Positions 8,401 through 13,360 of a stretch of 13,360 nt of DNA are shown one piece after another. The DNA lies in contig CANJJY010000079.1 in assembly GCA_947474445.1 (NCBI GenBank), positions 1 through 13,360 on the forward strand, read 5' to 3'. This DNA is from Oligoflexaceae bacterium (GTDB lineage: Bacteria; Bdellovibrionota_B; Oligoflexia; Oligoflexales; Oligoflexaceae). The notes under the pieces were generated by a model. The model did not search any database and was not told the origin of the DNA. It worked only from the letters and a program-made list of their open reading frames with translations. Both the position numbers and the translations under genes were made by a program. How positions within the stretch are numbered: position 1 is the stretch's first letter; each line of letters opens with the position of its first letter.

Positions 8401-8870
8401 TAGTGATGGAGCTGCGTTGATGCTTGGCTCCGCGTCCGGTAGCTGGCCGTGAGCCCCGCGCTATAGGCATCACCACAATCGATATTGACCAGCTTCGCGG
8501 CGAGTTGGGGGGCTTCACTGCTCACAGGGAGATAAGAAACGGCATCGACCGCCAATTCACGACTGGTGAAGGCGGCTCCCAGTTGCGAGGACTTATGGCG
8601 GACATAGATCGCACCATCGAGCCCCTTCGGAGCGATCAAGCAACCGCGCGAACTGCGGGTCAATATCTCGAAACCTTGCGGGGTCGAGACGACTCCCTGC
8701 CAGTCATCGGCATTCAAATCCTCGGCGAGGCGAACAAATCGCGCTTCCCCATAGCTCAGTGCATCTTCACCGCAAGTCAACGCAACTTGATCGAGCTTGT
8801 TATTCAAGCGTTCGCAAGCGAGATGAGGGATGCAGCAAAAACCTAGGAGGATGATGGCCCGCATGAACAT
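5433..8870 (-). CDS. Large exported probable lipoprotein with Ig-like segment and beta-propeller-like body
   Basis: A 1145-residue exported protein. The N-terminus (MFMRAIILLGFCCIPHLAC) is a signal peptide; Cys19 may be lipidated, but the lipobox HLAC is atypical because His replaces the usual aliphatic residue at -3. Residues 30-230 are Cys-containing and unrecognised. Residues 250-325 look Ig/Big-like, ending in YLSDRAGNRSP, a common bacterial surface motif. Residues 410-1100 contain repeated beta-blade-like units (for example LSLSADGNFLADSS, RLWDLRR, VALTLDSKGALVALDREGKLWE and CAAWNTDGTLLSLVDDENARLVRVDG), consistent with WD40-like propellers. The tail CRWMKPLL...ARAYC resembles the ends of WD40 regions in STAND-type proteins as I recall them, yet no ATPase domain is present. 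The start ATG at 8870 has GAGG seven bases upstream. It lies 83 bp downstream of the secreted-protein gene. A surface protein-interaction or scaffold role is likely, but the specific function is unknown. Confidence 0.78.
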   Translation of the reverse strand: MFMRAIILLGFCCIPHLACERLNNKLDQVALTCGEDALSYGEARFVRLAEDLNADDWQGVVSTPQGFEILTRSSRGCLIAPKGLDGAIYVRHKSSQLGAAFTSRELAVDAVSYLPVSSEAPQLAAKLVNIDCGDAYSAGLTASYRTRSQASTQLHHYAITYELYSKGPTRVRLHQSVLSLDDQSFDLPAFLQDGSYLLSYTMRDAFEESKAQGDVGAQTIECPLVLDRKAPAFLGITETLQPLADASTLEVAPGQAVNLKVTDELSEFQVYLCSAAEGETPCEDFSPLNGPYYAPEQGYRSIRFYLSDRAGNRSPIQSLPTLAVVHRDVMQNVEAELLLARNESDQYHKIEANLHWLKAHQLYSNLKLPIERDALGIKIGLTYSEIAKNQSNRGRFFDHRAEISQLVSVPARSPRPAFFASLDRSGFLSLRTFEGERVSSKEEVRAVEVHPQLGLLILYRDASLQIGIDGPRLSFTQGFAPTAMKMDPQTLSLLAWDQGAIGAFQLSAEGINSLLQTNLDFVPEKAASDGTHLLVGGSKKVVLLALDGGQVLAEQSWDRRCRLGELTASQNAEWFISLRYDYKEAEGEFQCNLFSWNGKGPWQEVLPSEVYNPEDIDGKPGDFKFADLKDVLFIPSKGWLLLSRDGFDSTLGFLDLKTRLMRFIRPQISLNENSGATTALSLSADGNFLADSSYTPKRPGTIDQIETRLWDLRRADDANFDADQVLIRRTVEPSLEATHLAIDGIGGRIVSSVRGRELRMASTINLLAPAYPSEIYPAFSRFAESDLLLLNGTLIERRNRFGELLLTLPSPGRVVALTLDSKGALVALDREGKLWEAEPETYTWKKVFDSGLAIEKPGENLQAYDLVLMPSPRRDKLLLVGWDAASQGESLIVEQGQDGRWTEGAKFGVASQCAAWNTDGTLLSLVDDENARLVRVDGRVLTQRPLSGGALSCTRALPFSDDGSRWVFAQGSTLEIFDVAQNDYVGKPIEWPHALDYVRFKSASSEALWIVSGEAVLEIDLKGTVRRDLGLIEDAVDTMFERLDSVWVLDRNARLLKLNESSEKPSLLISTEFDKGSSLVGLSESEDFLLQLSDTPSGIPAFNVLFLKDDPQLLTTMCRWMKPLLQAEQSSDIAEARAYCDRENR

Positions 8871-8896
8871 AAATCTGCCTCGCGGTCTAACAGGGG

Positions 8897-8940
8897 GATA
8901 AAAGAAGAGAAGGAGCGAGGCGCTGCTGCGCCTCAGCTTC
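8897..8940 (-). terminator. Rho-independent terminator-like hairpin after the secreted-protein gene
   Basis: On the - strand a stem GAGGCGC / GCGCCTC (8934-8928 and 8923-8917) closes a 4-nt AGCA loop. It is extended by GC and AT pairs beyond a one-base bulge, and is followed by a T-rich stretch TTCTCTTCTTTTAT. It begins 14 bp after the stop of the 140-residue secreted protein. The T-tract is interrupted by C, so termination may be partial, which would leave read-through for the large gene starting at 8870. Confidence 0.62.
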
Positions 8941-8953
8941 GGGAGAGCTCAGC

Positions 8954-9376
8954 TTAGAAGCCGCCGTTCCACGAACCATCGGTCGGTACGAACTTGCCAT
9001 CGTTACTTTTGCGATAGCTACCTGTGAATTTTTTGCCATCAAAGAACCAAAAGAAGGTTCCTACGGTATTACCGAATTTCCAGTTACCTGAAAGATCGGG
9101 AACCAAACCGTCACCGCGATCGGCACCCGCTTTGATGTTGAAGAGACTGCCTTTTTGCGACGAGCCTTTAGGCCTATATTCGCCGGATTGTCCGCCGCGG
9201 AAGATTGTGACTTCGACGTCGATGAAGGCTTGATCGCCTGGCTGAGTCGAATAACTGGAGAAAGAGGTGCGTCCACCGTTATCGAGCAGAAATCTAGGTA
9301 CTTCAGCAGAGGCGTGAGTCGAAGCAGTAAGCGCCGCGAATATGAAGGCCGAAGCAAGTTTGGTTCTCTTGAGCAT
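8954..9376 (-). CDS. Small secreted protein of unknown function
   Basis: A 140-residue protein with a clear Sec signal peptide: Lys/Arg-rich N-terminus (MLKRTK), a hydrophobic core, and an Ala-Ser-Ala motif (22-24) giving predicted cleavage before Glu25. The mature ~116 residues have no cysteine and are rich in Gly, Ser and aromatics. The second half (GNWKFGNTVGTFFWFFDGKK, then FTGSYRKSNDGKFVPTDGSWNGGF) suggests a small beta-sandwich or barrel. I do not recognise the family. The ATG at 9376 is preferred because GGGAG lies seven bases upstream; a TTG six codons earlier is in frame but worse placed. The gene has its own promoter-like sequence (9409-9437) and a terminator-like hairpin, so it is probably expressed as an independent, possibly abundant, short mRNA. 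It lies upstream of the large exported protein on the same strand, but a functional link is not shown. Confidence 0.75.
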   Translation of the reverse strand: MLKRTKLASAFIFAALTASTHASAEVPRFLLDNGGRTSFSSYSTQPGDQAFIDVEVTIFRGGQSGEYRPKGSSQKGSLFNIKAGADRGDGLVPDLSGNWKFGNTVGTFFWFFDGKKFTGSYRKSNDGKFVPTDGSWNGGF

Positions 9377-9408
9377 GAAGGATCTCCCTTTCAAGTTGAG
9401 TAGACAGG

Positions 9409-9437
9409 TTTTTACCCTTCGACCGTGACTATGTCAA
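9409..9437 (-). promoter_or_regulatory. Sigma70-type promoter for the small secreted-protein gene
   Basis: On the - strand the sequence reads TTGACA (9437-9432), a 17-bp spacer, and TAAAAA (9414-9409). The -35 box is a perfect consensus, the -10 matches at four of six positions, and the spacing is ideal. The predicted transcript start falls about 25 bp before the ATG at 9376. Confidence 0.6.
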
Positions 9438-9609
9438 TAGAATGGTAGTGCGCAATCTTTGAACGAGATTCATTGCAAAAAAACCGATCTTCCGCGGGCA
9501 AAGAGAGTCAAAGCTCAAGTAAGGGACGTGATCCTTCGTAAGGCATCCTATCTCCCTGGCACCCCTACCTTTACTTCGTAAATTCCGAACGACAGCTTCG
9601 TTATTTACT

Positions 9610-9638
9610 GATTTTATTCACAGCGAGATTTCGATAAT
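9610..9638 (+). promoter_or_regulatory. Candidate promoter of the regulator-transporter-pur operon
   Basis: GATTTT, a 17-bp spacer and GATAAT (five of six matches to TATAAT). The weak -35 box would fit a promoter needing an activator. It lies 52 bp before the start codon of the LysR-type regulator. This is a low-confidence visual match. Confidence 0.3.
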
Positions 9639-9690
9639 TTCAGTCTCACCACGATGGAAACAAACACGCTCCTGGACGAAACGAGGGCTC

Positions 9691-10614
9691 ATGCGGAAAT
9701 GGCTGAATTACAACAATCTCTATTATTTTTGGATCATCGCCAAAGAGGGAGGGATTACGCCTGCAGCCAAGCGACTCAGGCTCTCTGTTTCTAATCTAAG
9801 CGGGCAGTTACGCGCCCTCGAAGAGCATATGGGCCACGAGTTTTTCAGCCGCGAAGGTCGTCATCTGGAGCTGACAGAGGCCGGCAAGGTTGCTCTCGAC
9901 TATGCCCACACCATCTTTTCTTCGGGCGAAGAGCTGTTCGACGTATTAGCTCACCAGCAGTCTTCAAAGAAGCGACGCACTCTCATCCGCATCGGGGCCT
10001 TGAACTCGATGTCAAAAAACCTTCAGTACGTCTTCATCAAGAACGTGCTGGAGGAAGAAAATATTCAACTCCGCGTCACAGAAGGCTCCCTGAGCGAGTT
10101 GGCCGATGGATTGGTTCACCATCGTCTCGACCTAGTGCTTTCCAATATGCCGGTTCGAAGTGACCAGGATAAGGACCTATTCAACCAAAGGGTCGCCGAA
10201 CTGCCTATCTATCTAGTGGGGCAGCGTCGCTTCAAACTACCCGCGGCGGCGTGGCCGCAGGCGCTCAACGATCTCCCCTGCTTTGTGCCGACGCTGGAAA
10301 CCCGCGTCAGAAACAACTGGGAACACTACTGCGAGCAGCATCGCGTCAGGCCGGAAATCCTTGCCGAAGTCGAAGACATGGCCCTCCTCCGCGTGTTAGC
10401 TCTTTCGGGCCAGGGCTGTTCGGTCGTCCCCCAGGTCGTCGTGCGGGACGAAATTAAATCAAAGAAACTCCATGTCCTTCATACTTTCAAAGGCATCACG
10501 GAAATAATTTATGCGATCACGCCGCGGCGCGTGCGGCCCAACGAAGTAGTCGAACGCACAGTGAAGGCATTCACGAAAGAACTCAAAGATCTCAAATTGA
10601 TCGATATTCCATAG
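9691..10614 (+). CDS. LysR-family transcriptional regulator, NhaR-like
   Basis: A 307-residue cytoplasmic DNA-binding regulator. Residues 4-62 form the winged helix-turn-helix: LNYNNLYYFWIIAKEGGITP, then AAKRLRLSVSNLSGQLRALE and the wing FFSREGRHLELTEAG. The Trp-Leu-Asn-Tyr-x2-Leu-Tyr-Tyr-Phe-Trp opening and the Glu-Gly-x-Ile-Thr-x-Ala-Ala spacing are typical of NhaR, the activator of the nhaA Na+/H+ antiporter gene in E. coli. Residues 95-300 are the effector-binding domain. The ATG at 9691 has GAGG upstream and matches the usual NhaR-like N-terminus. It is the first gene of a rightward set, with the SbtA-family transporter gene starting 9 bp after its stop. This co-directional arrangement differs from the usual divergent LysR layout and suggests autoregulation within one transcript. 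Na+ or another signal could be the effector; that is inference. Confidence 0.86.
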   Translation: MRKWLNYNNLYYFWIIAKEGGITPAAKRLRLSVSNLSGQLRALEEHMGHEFFSREGRHLELTEAGKVALDYAHTIFSSGEELFDVLAHQQSSKKRRTLIRIGALNSMSKNLQYVFIKNVLEEENIQLRVTEGSLSELADGLVHHRLDLVLSNMPVRSDQDKDLFNQRVAELPIYLVGQRRFKLPAAAWPQALNDLPCFVPTLETRVRNNWEHYCEQHRVRPEILAEVEDMALLRVLALSGQGCSVVPQVVVRDEIKSKKLHVLHTFKGITEIIYAITPRRVRPNEVVERTVKAFTKELKDLKLIDIP

Positions 10615-10618
10615 AGGA
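10614..10618 (+). promoter_or_regulatory. Ribosome binding site deciding the transporter start
   Basis: GAGGA is followed by TGATC and ATG at 10624. The alternative ATG at 10618 overlaps this site and cannot use it, so 10624 is the better start. Confidence 0.6.
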
Positions 10619-10623
10619 TGATC

Positions 10624-11625
10624 ATGCTCGACCTGCTCTACGCCAACCTCCTGTCTCCTATGATCCTCTGCTTTTTTCTCGGCATCTTCGCTCGCATTGT
10701 GCGCTCTGATCTGAAGATTCCGCCCGACTTCTATACCGCTCTCACCATCTTTCTCCTGTTCGCTATCGGTCTCAAAGGTGGAGTGGAACTCGGTGAGAGC
10801 AATCCCCTCCACATCTGGAAGCCTCTGCTCGGTACGCTTCTCATCGGCTTTCTCACCCCGCTCGTAACCTTCGGCGTGATGATGGCCAGCAAGAAGTTTT
10901 CGACCGCCGATGCTGCCTCGATAGCGGCGCATTACGGATCGGTTTCGGCCGTTACCTTCATCGCTTCGCAGGACTTCGTCTCGCGCAGTGGATATCAGAG
11001 CGAAGGGTTCATGCCCGCGCTTCTCGCTTTTCTCGAATGCCCGGGTATCTATATGGCCCTCGCTTTAGGTTTGGCCTTCAGACCGGCGCAGGGGAAAGAC
11101 GCAGGGCAAAAGCGGACCCTCCGCTGCTTCATCAAAAATCTTGCCCATTCATCGCGAGACGTCCTGACGGGCAAAAGCATGATCCTCCTAGTCGGCGGCT
11201 TGATCATTGGCATCATTATCGGCAAGGAGGGGGCTTTGCAGGTAAAACCTTTGTTCGTCGATTGCTTTCGCGGCGTTCTGTGTATCTTTCTCTTGGAACT
11301 CGGCTTGATCGTCGCCGACCGTTTGGATGATTTAAAGAAAACACCCTGGTTTTTGCTCGCCTTCGCCACGGGCGGTGCGCTCGCCTTTGGAATCTTCGGG
11401 GTATGGATGGGGCACCTCACCGGTTTGAGCCCTGGAGGCGCCACCGTCGCTGGAACGATGGCAGCTAGTGCGTCGTACATTGCAGCGCCTCCCGCCGTGC
11501 GGGCGACGCTGCCAGAAGCCAACCTTCCCATGGCCCTGACCGCGGCGCTTGTCATCACCTTTCCCTTCAATCTCGTGGTAGGAATCCCACTCTATTTTAG
11601 CTGGTCGCTGTGGCTCGCCAGTTGA
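10624..11625 (+). CDS. sbtA: SbtA-family sodium-dependent bicarbonate transporter
   Basis: A 333-residue inner-membrane permease. Family-specific segments are AIGLKGGVEL (47-56), AAHYGSVSAVTF (101-112) in the first half, and ASASYIAAPPAVRATLPEAN (281-300) in the second. About ten hydrophobic segments are split into two similar halves by a charged cytoplasmic linker at about 153-185. SbtA in cyanobacteria couples Na+ entry to high-affinity HCO3- uptake; homologues also occur in heterotrophs. The GAGGA site at 10614 favours this ATG over the one six bases upstream. The gene begins 9 bp after the NhaR-like gene and ends 37 bp before purK, so one transcript is likely. No gene for SbtB, the PII-like inhibitor often encoded next to sbtA, is visible beside it. 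Bicarbonate as substrate is inferred from family membership; the operon context with PurK supports it. Confidence 0.88.
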   Translation: MLDLLYANLLSPMILCFFLGIFARIVRSDLKIPPDFYTALTIFLLFAIGLKGGVELGESNPLHIWKPLLGTLLIGFLTPLVTFGVMMASKKFSTADAASIAAHYGSVSAVTFIASQDFVSRSGYQSEGFMPALLAFLECPGIYMALALGLAFRPAQGKDAGQKRTLRCFIKNLAHSSRDVLTGKSMILLVGGLIIGIIIGKEGALQVKPLFVDCFRGVLCIFLLELGLIVADRLDDLKKTPWFLLAFATGGALAFGIFGVWMGHLTGLSPGGATVAGTMAASASYIAAPPAVRATLPEANLPMALTAALVITFPFNLVVGIPLYFSWSLWLAS

Positions 11626-11650
11626 CAGCTCGACCTCTGCGTAGTTGTGA

Positions 11651-11655
11651 AAGGA
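11651..11655 (+). promoter_or_regulatory. Ribosome binding site deciding the purK start
   Basis: AAGGA is followed by three consecutive in-frame ATG codons at 11657, 11660 and 11663. Spacing of 1, 4 and 7 bases favours the third; the second is possible. Confidence 0.5.
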
Positions 11656-11662
11656 AATGATG

Positions 11663-12898
11663 ATGAACCGCAAAAGTTTAGAACCGACGGCCACCTCACC
11701 CTCCCCCCTTGGCTCTTTGCCGTTCGGCATCCTCGGGGATGGACAGCTTGGGCTCTTTCTCACGCAGGCTGCCCAGCATTTCGGACACAAGGTTTATCTC
11801 TGGCCCCCTGAGAGTCAGGGTCCTGCGGCGGCTTTTGCCGACAAACCAGACCAGATCGCCGCGAGCTTCGATCGCTTTGCCGACGGCTGTGAATATCTGG
11901 CGATCGAAAACGAACTGCAAGCCTTAGGCCTATCGCAGCAATTGAGCGCGGTGAATCAAGCCAAACTCCGGCCCTCGCTCGATGTTCTCAAAGTCCTAGC
12001 CGACAAGGGTCGACAGAAAGAATTACTCGTGGATCTCAAGATCCCGACCGCGCGCTTCGAACGATACGAAGGCACAGCCGAGGATTGTGAAGCTTGGCTG
12101 CTGCGGCAGTCTCAAAACTTTCCTCGGGGATTTGTCCTCAAGTGGACCCGCGGTGGCTACGATGGTCGCGGAGTTAGAATCTGTCGCCAGCTGAAGCCTG
12201 CCCTGCAATCCGAACTCAAGCATTTTGTGGAGGCTGCCTTGAGCCAAGATTCTGGGGTCTACGCCGAAGAGCTGATTCCCTATCAAAGTGAAATGGCGCT
12301 CGTCGCCACCCGCTCGCTGGCGGGAGAGTTTTGCCTTTACCCCACCGTCGTCACCGAGCAACAGCAGGGTGTTTGTCATCTGGTGCGAGGTCCCGCAAGC
12401 GCTTGGGGACTTACAGCCGCCTGCGAGCGAGAAGCCGCGCGCATCGGCACCACGCTGGCCCTTGCGGTCGATTTGGTCGGGACCTTTGCGGTGGAATTTT
12501 TTGTGACCCGAGAGGGCGAACTTCTCGTCAACGAGATCGCTCCTCGCGTTCACAACTCGGGACATTTTTCCCTCGATGTCAGCGTCTGCTCACAGTTTGA
12601 CAATCACTGGCGGGCTCTTGCCGGCATTAAACTGGGATCCTCCGCGTCCTCACCTTTCTTTGCCATGATCAATATTCTCGGGCCGGAAGACTTTGTCGGA
12701 GCGGTGAAGGCATTTACCTTCGCTTCACCTCTGGCACGCGTTTATTGGTACGGAAAAAAGGAAATGAGACCTGGCCGAAAAATGGGCCACATCAATCTGT
12801 GGGGAGAGCGACGCGAAGATGTGGAAGCGCTGTTAACTCAGATTCAAGCCCAGCTGAACCGCTGGAGCGATGCTTATACTGCACAAGGGAGAATATAA
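11663..12898 (+). CDS. purK: N5-carboxyaminoimidazole ribonucleotide synthase (PurK)
   Basis: A 411-residue cytosolic ATP-grasp enzyme that converts AIR, ATP and HCO3- to N5-CAIR in de novo purine synthesis. Visible motifs: FGILGDGQLG (21-30; most relatives have GGGQLG), the ATP-grasp loop GGYDGRGV (164-171), EELIPYQSE (202-210), YPTVVTEQQQG (226-236, where many relatives carry an EN pair), the Mg-ATP-binding NEIAPRVHNSGH (290-301), and the C-terminal GRKMGHINL (371-379). The first ~18 residues are a hydrophilic extension before the first strand. Of three consecutive ATG codons, 11663 has the best spacing to AAGGA. Its TAA stop abuts the ATG of purE, so the two enzymes are coupled in translation; the order purK-purE is the reverse of E. 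coli. The SbtA-family bicarbonate transporter lies directly upstream, which suggests a supply line for its HCO3- substrate. Confidence 0.95.
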   Translation: MNRKSLEPTATSPSPLGSLPFGILGDGQLGLFLTQAAQHFGHKVYLWPPESQGPAAAFADKPDQIAASFDRFADGCEYLAIENELQALGLSQQLSAVNQAKLRPSLDVLKVLADKGRQKELLVDLKIPTARFERYEGTAEDCEAWLLRQSQNFPRGFVLKWTRGGYDGRGVRICRQLKPALQSELKHFVEAALSQDSGVYAEELIPYQSEMALVATRSLAGEFCLYPTVVTEQQQGVCHLVRGPASAWGLTAACEREAARIGTTLALAVDLVGTFAVEFFVTREGELLVNEIAPRVHNSGHFSLDVSVCSQFDNHWRALAGIKLGSSASSPFFAMINILGPEDFVGAVKAFTFASPLARVYWYGKKEMRPGRKMGHINLWGERREDVEALLTQIQAQLNRWSDAYTAQGRI

Positions 12899-13360
12899 AT
12901 GTCGATGAAACAAGTGTCAGTGGCGATCGTTATGGGCAGCGACTCCGATTTTCTCCTGATGAAGGATGCGGCCGCGGCCCTGCACGGTCTCGAGATTGGC
13001 TATGAGCTAAAAGTGGTTTCTGCGCACCGGACGCCTCATGCCCTGGTCGAATTCGCTCAGACAGCAGAAGATCGTGGGATAAGAATCATCATCGCAGGTG
13101 CAGGAGGCGCCGCCCATCTCCCCGGGATGATGGCTGCCCTCACCCACCTCCCCGTCATCGGCGTACCAGTTCCCCACGAGCCTCTGCTGGGGCAGGATGC
13201 TCTCTATTCGATAGTCCAGATGCCCAAGGGCATTCCCGTAGCGACGGTCGCTATCGGCGGTGCGTTCAATGCTGGAATCTTAGCGGCAGAGATCCTGGCA
13301 ATCGGCGTCGATGATGAGTCGCGTCTCTTGCGGCAGAGAGTGATAGCCTGGCGTAAGCAG
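12899..13360 (+). CDS. purE: N5-CAIR mutase (PurE, class I), 3' end cut by window
   Basis: 154 codons are visible and the frame is open at the window edge; class I PurE is usually about 160-170 residues, so some ten residues are probably missing. It rearranges N5-CAIR to CAIR, the step after PurK. Visible motifs: GSDSD (13-17), SAHRTP (41-46) with the catalytic His43, the nucleotide-binding loop AGAGGAAHLPGM (66-77), PVIGVPV, and the signature MPKGIPVATVAIGGAFNAGI. The last block and the linkage to PurK mark class I (N5-CAIR mutase), as opposed to the class II AIR carboxylase. The ATG follows the purK TAA with no gap; GGGAG just upstream, within the last purK codons, serves as ribosome site. 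Together PurK and PurE form the bacterial two-step carboxylation of AIR. Confidence 0.95.
   Translation, partial: MSMKQVSVAIVMGSDSDFLLMKDAAAALHGLEIGYELKVVSAHRTPHALVEFAQTAEDRGIRIIIAGAGGAAHLPGMMAALTHLPVIGVPVPHEPLLGQDALYSIVQMPKGIPVATVAIGGAFNAGILAAEILAIGVDDESRLLRQRVIAWRKQ

Larger units (their letters stand above)
9377..9690. other. 314-bp divergent regulatory gap
   Basis: This gap separates the leftward secreted-protein gene from the rightward LysR-type regulator gene, so it carries two divergent promoters. The leftward one is described at 9409-9437. For the rightward operon the best candidate is GATTTT (9610-9615), 17 bp, GATAAT (9633-9638); the -35 is poor, as is common for activator-dependent promoters. 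Three copies of CTTCGTAA or CTTCGTTA occur at 9534-9541, 9574-9581 and 9596-9603, and may be regulator sites. No RNA gene or small coding frame is visible. Confidence 0.55.

Noticed and set aside
7788..8846. Two long + strand frames (7788-8420 and 8424-8846) antisense to the large exported-protein gene
   Set aside because: They mirror the codon pattern of a well-supported gene with signal peptide and domain structure. Their translations show no domain, and no ribosome site or promoter supports them.
10459..10932. 157-codon - strand frame across the regulator/transporter junction, and other antisense frames over sbtA and purK
   Set aside because: They lie opposite genes with unmistakable family motifs, and their charged, low-complexity translations are typical shadows.
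1..13360. CRISPR arrays, tRNA or rRNA genes, insertion sequences, integrases, prophage genes
   Set aside because: No regularly spaced repeats, tRNA-like cloverleaf, transposase or recombinase motifs were seen on either strand.

Overview
This 13.4-kb window looks like chromosomal DNA from a Gram-negative bacterium. The evidence is one clear lipoprotein with a lipobox, one probable lipoprotein, a third protein with a Sec signal peptide, and balanced-to-GC-rich coding sequence. The mix of large unrecognised envelope proteins, an HMA_2-type P-type ATPase cluster and an NhaR-like regulator suggests a Bdellovibrionota/Oligoflexia or deltaproteobacterial relative. That placement is an inference and cannot be settled here. 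I see no rRNA, tRNA, CRISPR array, insertion sequence or prophage gene.

Layout: the left 9.4 kb is transcribed leftward (- strand) and the right 3.7 kb rightward (+ strand), diverging from a 314-bp regulatory gap at 9377-9690.

Region 1 (1-3520, -) is a three-gene metal/cation transport operon. It holds a 1019-residue P-type ATPase with an HMA_2-like N-terminal domain but Ca2+-ATPase-like (P2) membrane motifs. A small DUF5132-like membrane-associated protein follows, then the first 24 codons of a stand-alone HMA_2-like protein that starts with GTG and runs off the window.

Region 2 (3521-3940) is a 420-bp gap with a strong inverted repeat and two short overlapping reading frames of doubtful status.

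Region 3 (3941-9376, -) holds three envelope proteins of unknown function. They are a 419-residue Thr-rich-linker lipoprotein, an 1145-residue probable lipoprotein with an Ig-like segment and a beta-propeller-like body, and a 140-residue secreted protein. The secreted gene has a good sigma70-type promoter and is followed by a terminator-like hairpin.

Region 4 (9691-13360, +) is a tightly packed set: an NhaR-like LysR regulator, an SbtA-family sodium-dependent bicarbonate transporter, PurK and PurE (the last cut by the window end by about ten residues). PurK consumes bicarbonate and ATP to carboxylate AIR, and PurE rearranges the product. The operon therefore appears to join bicarbonate import to a bicarbonate-consuming step of purine synthesis, possibly under a Na+-responsive regulator. 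This is the most interesting functional link in the window.
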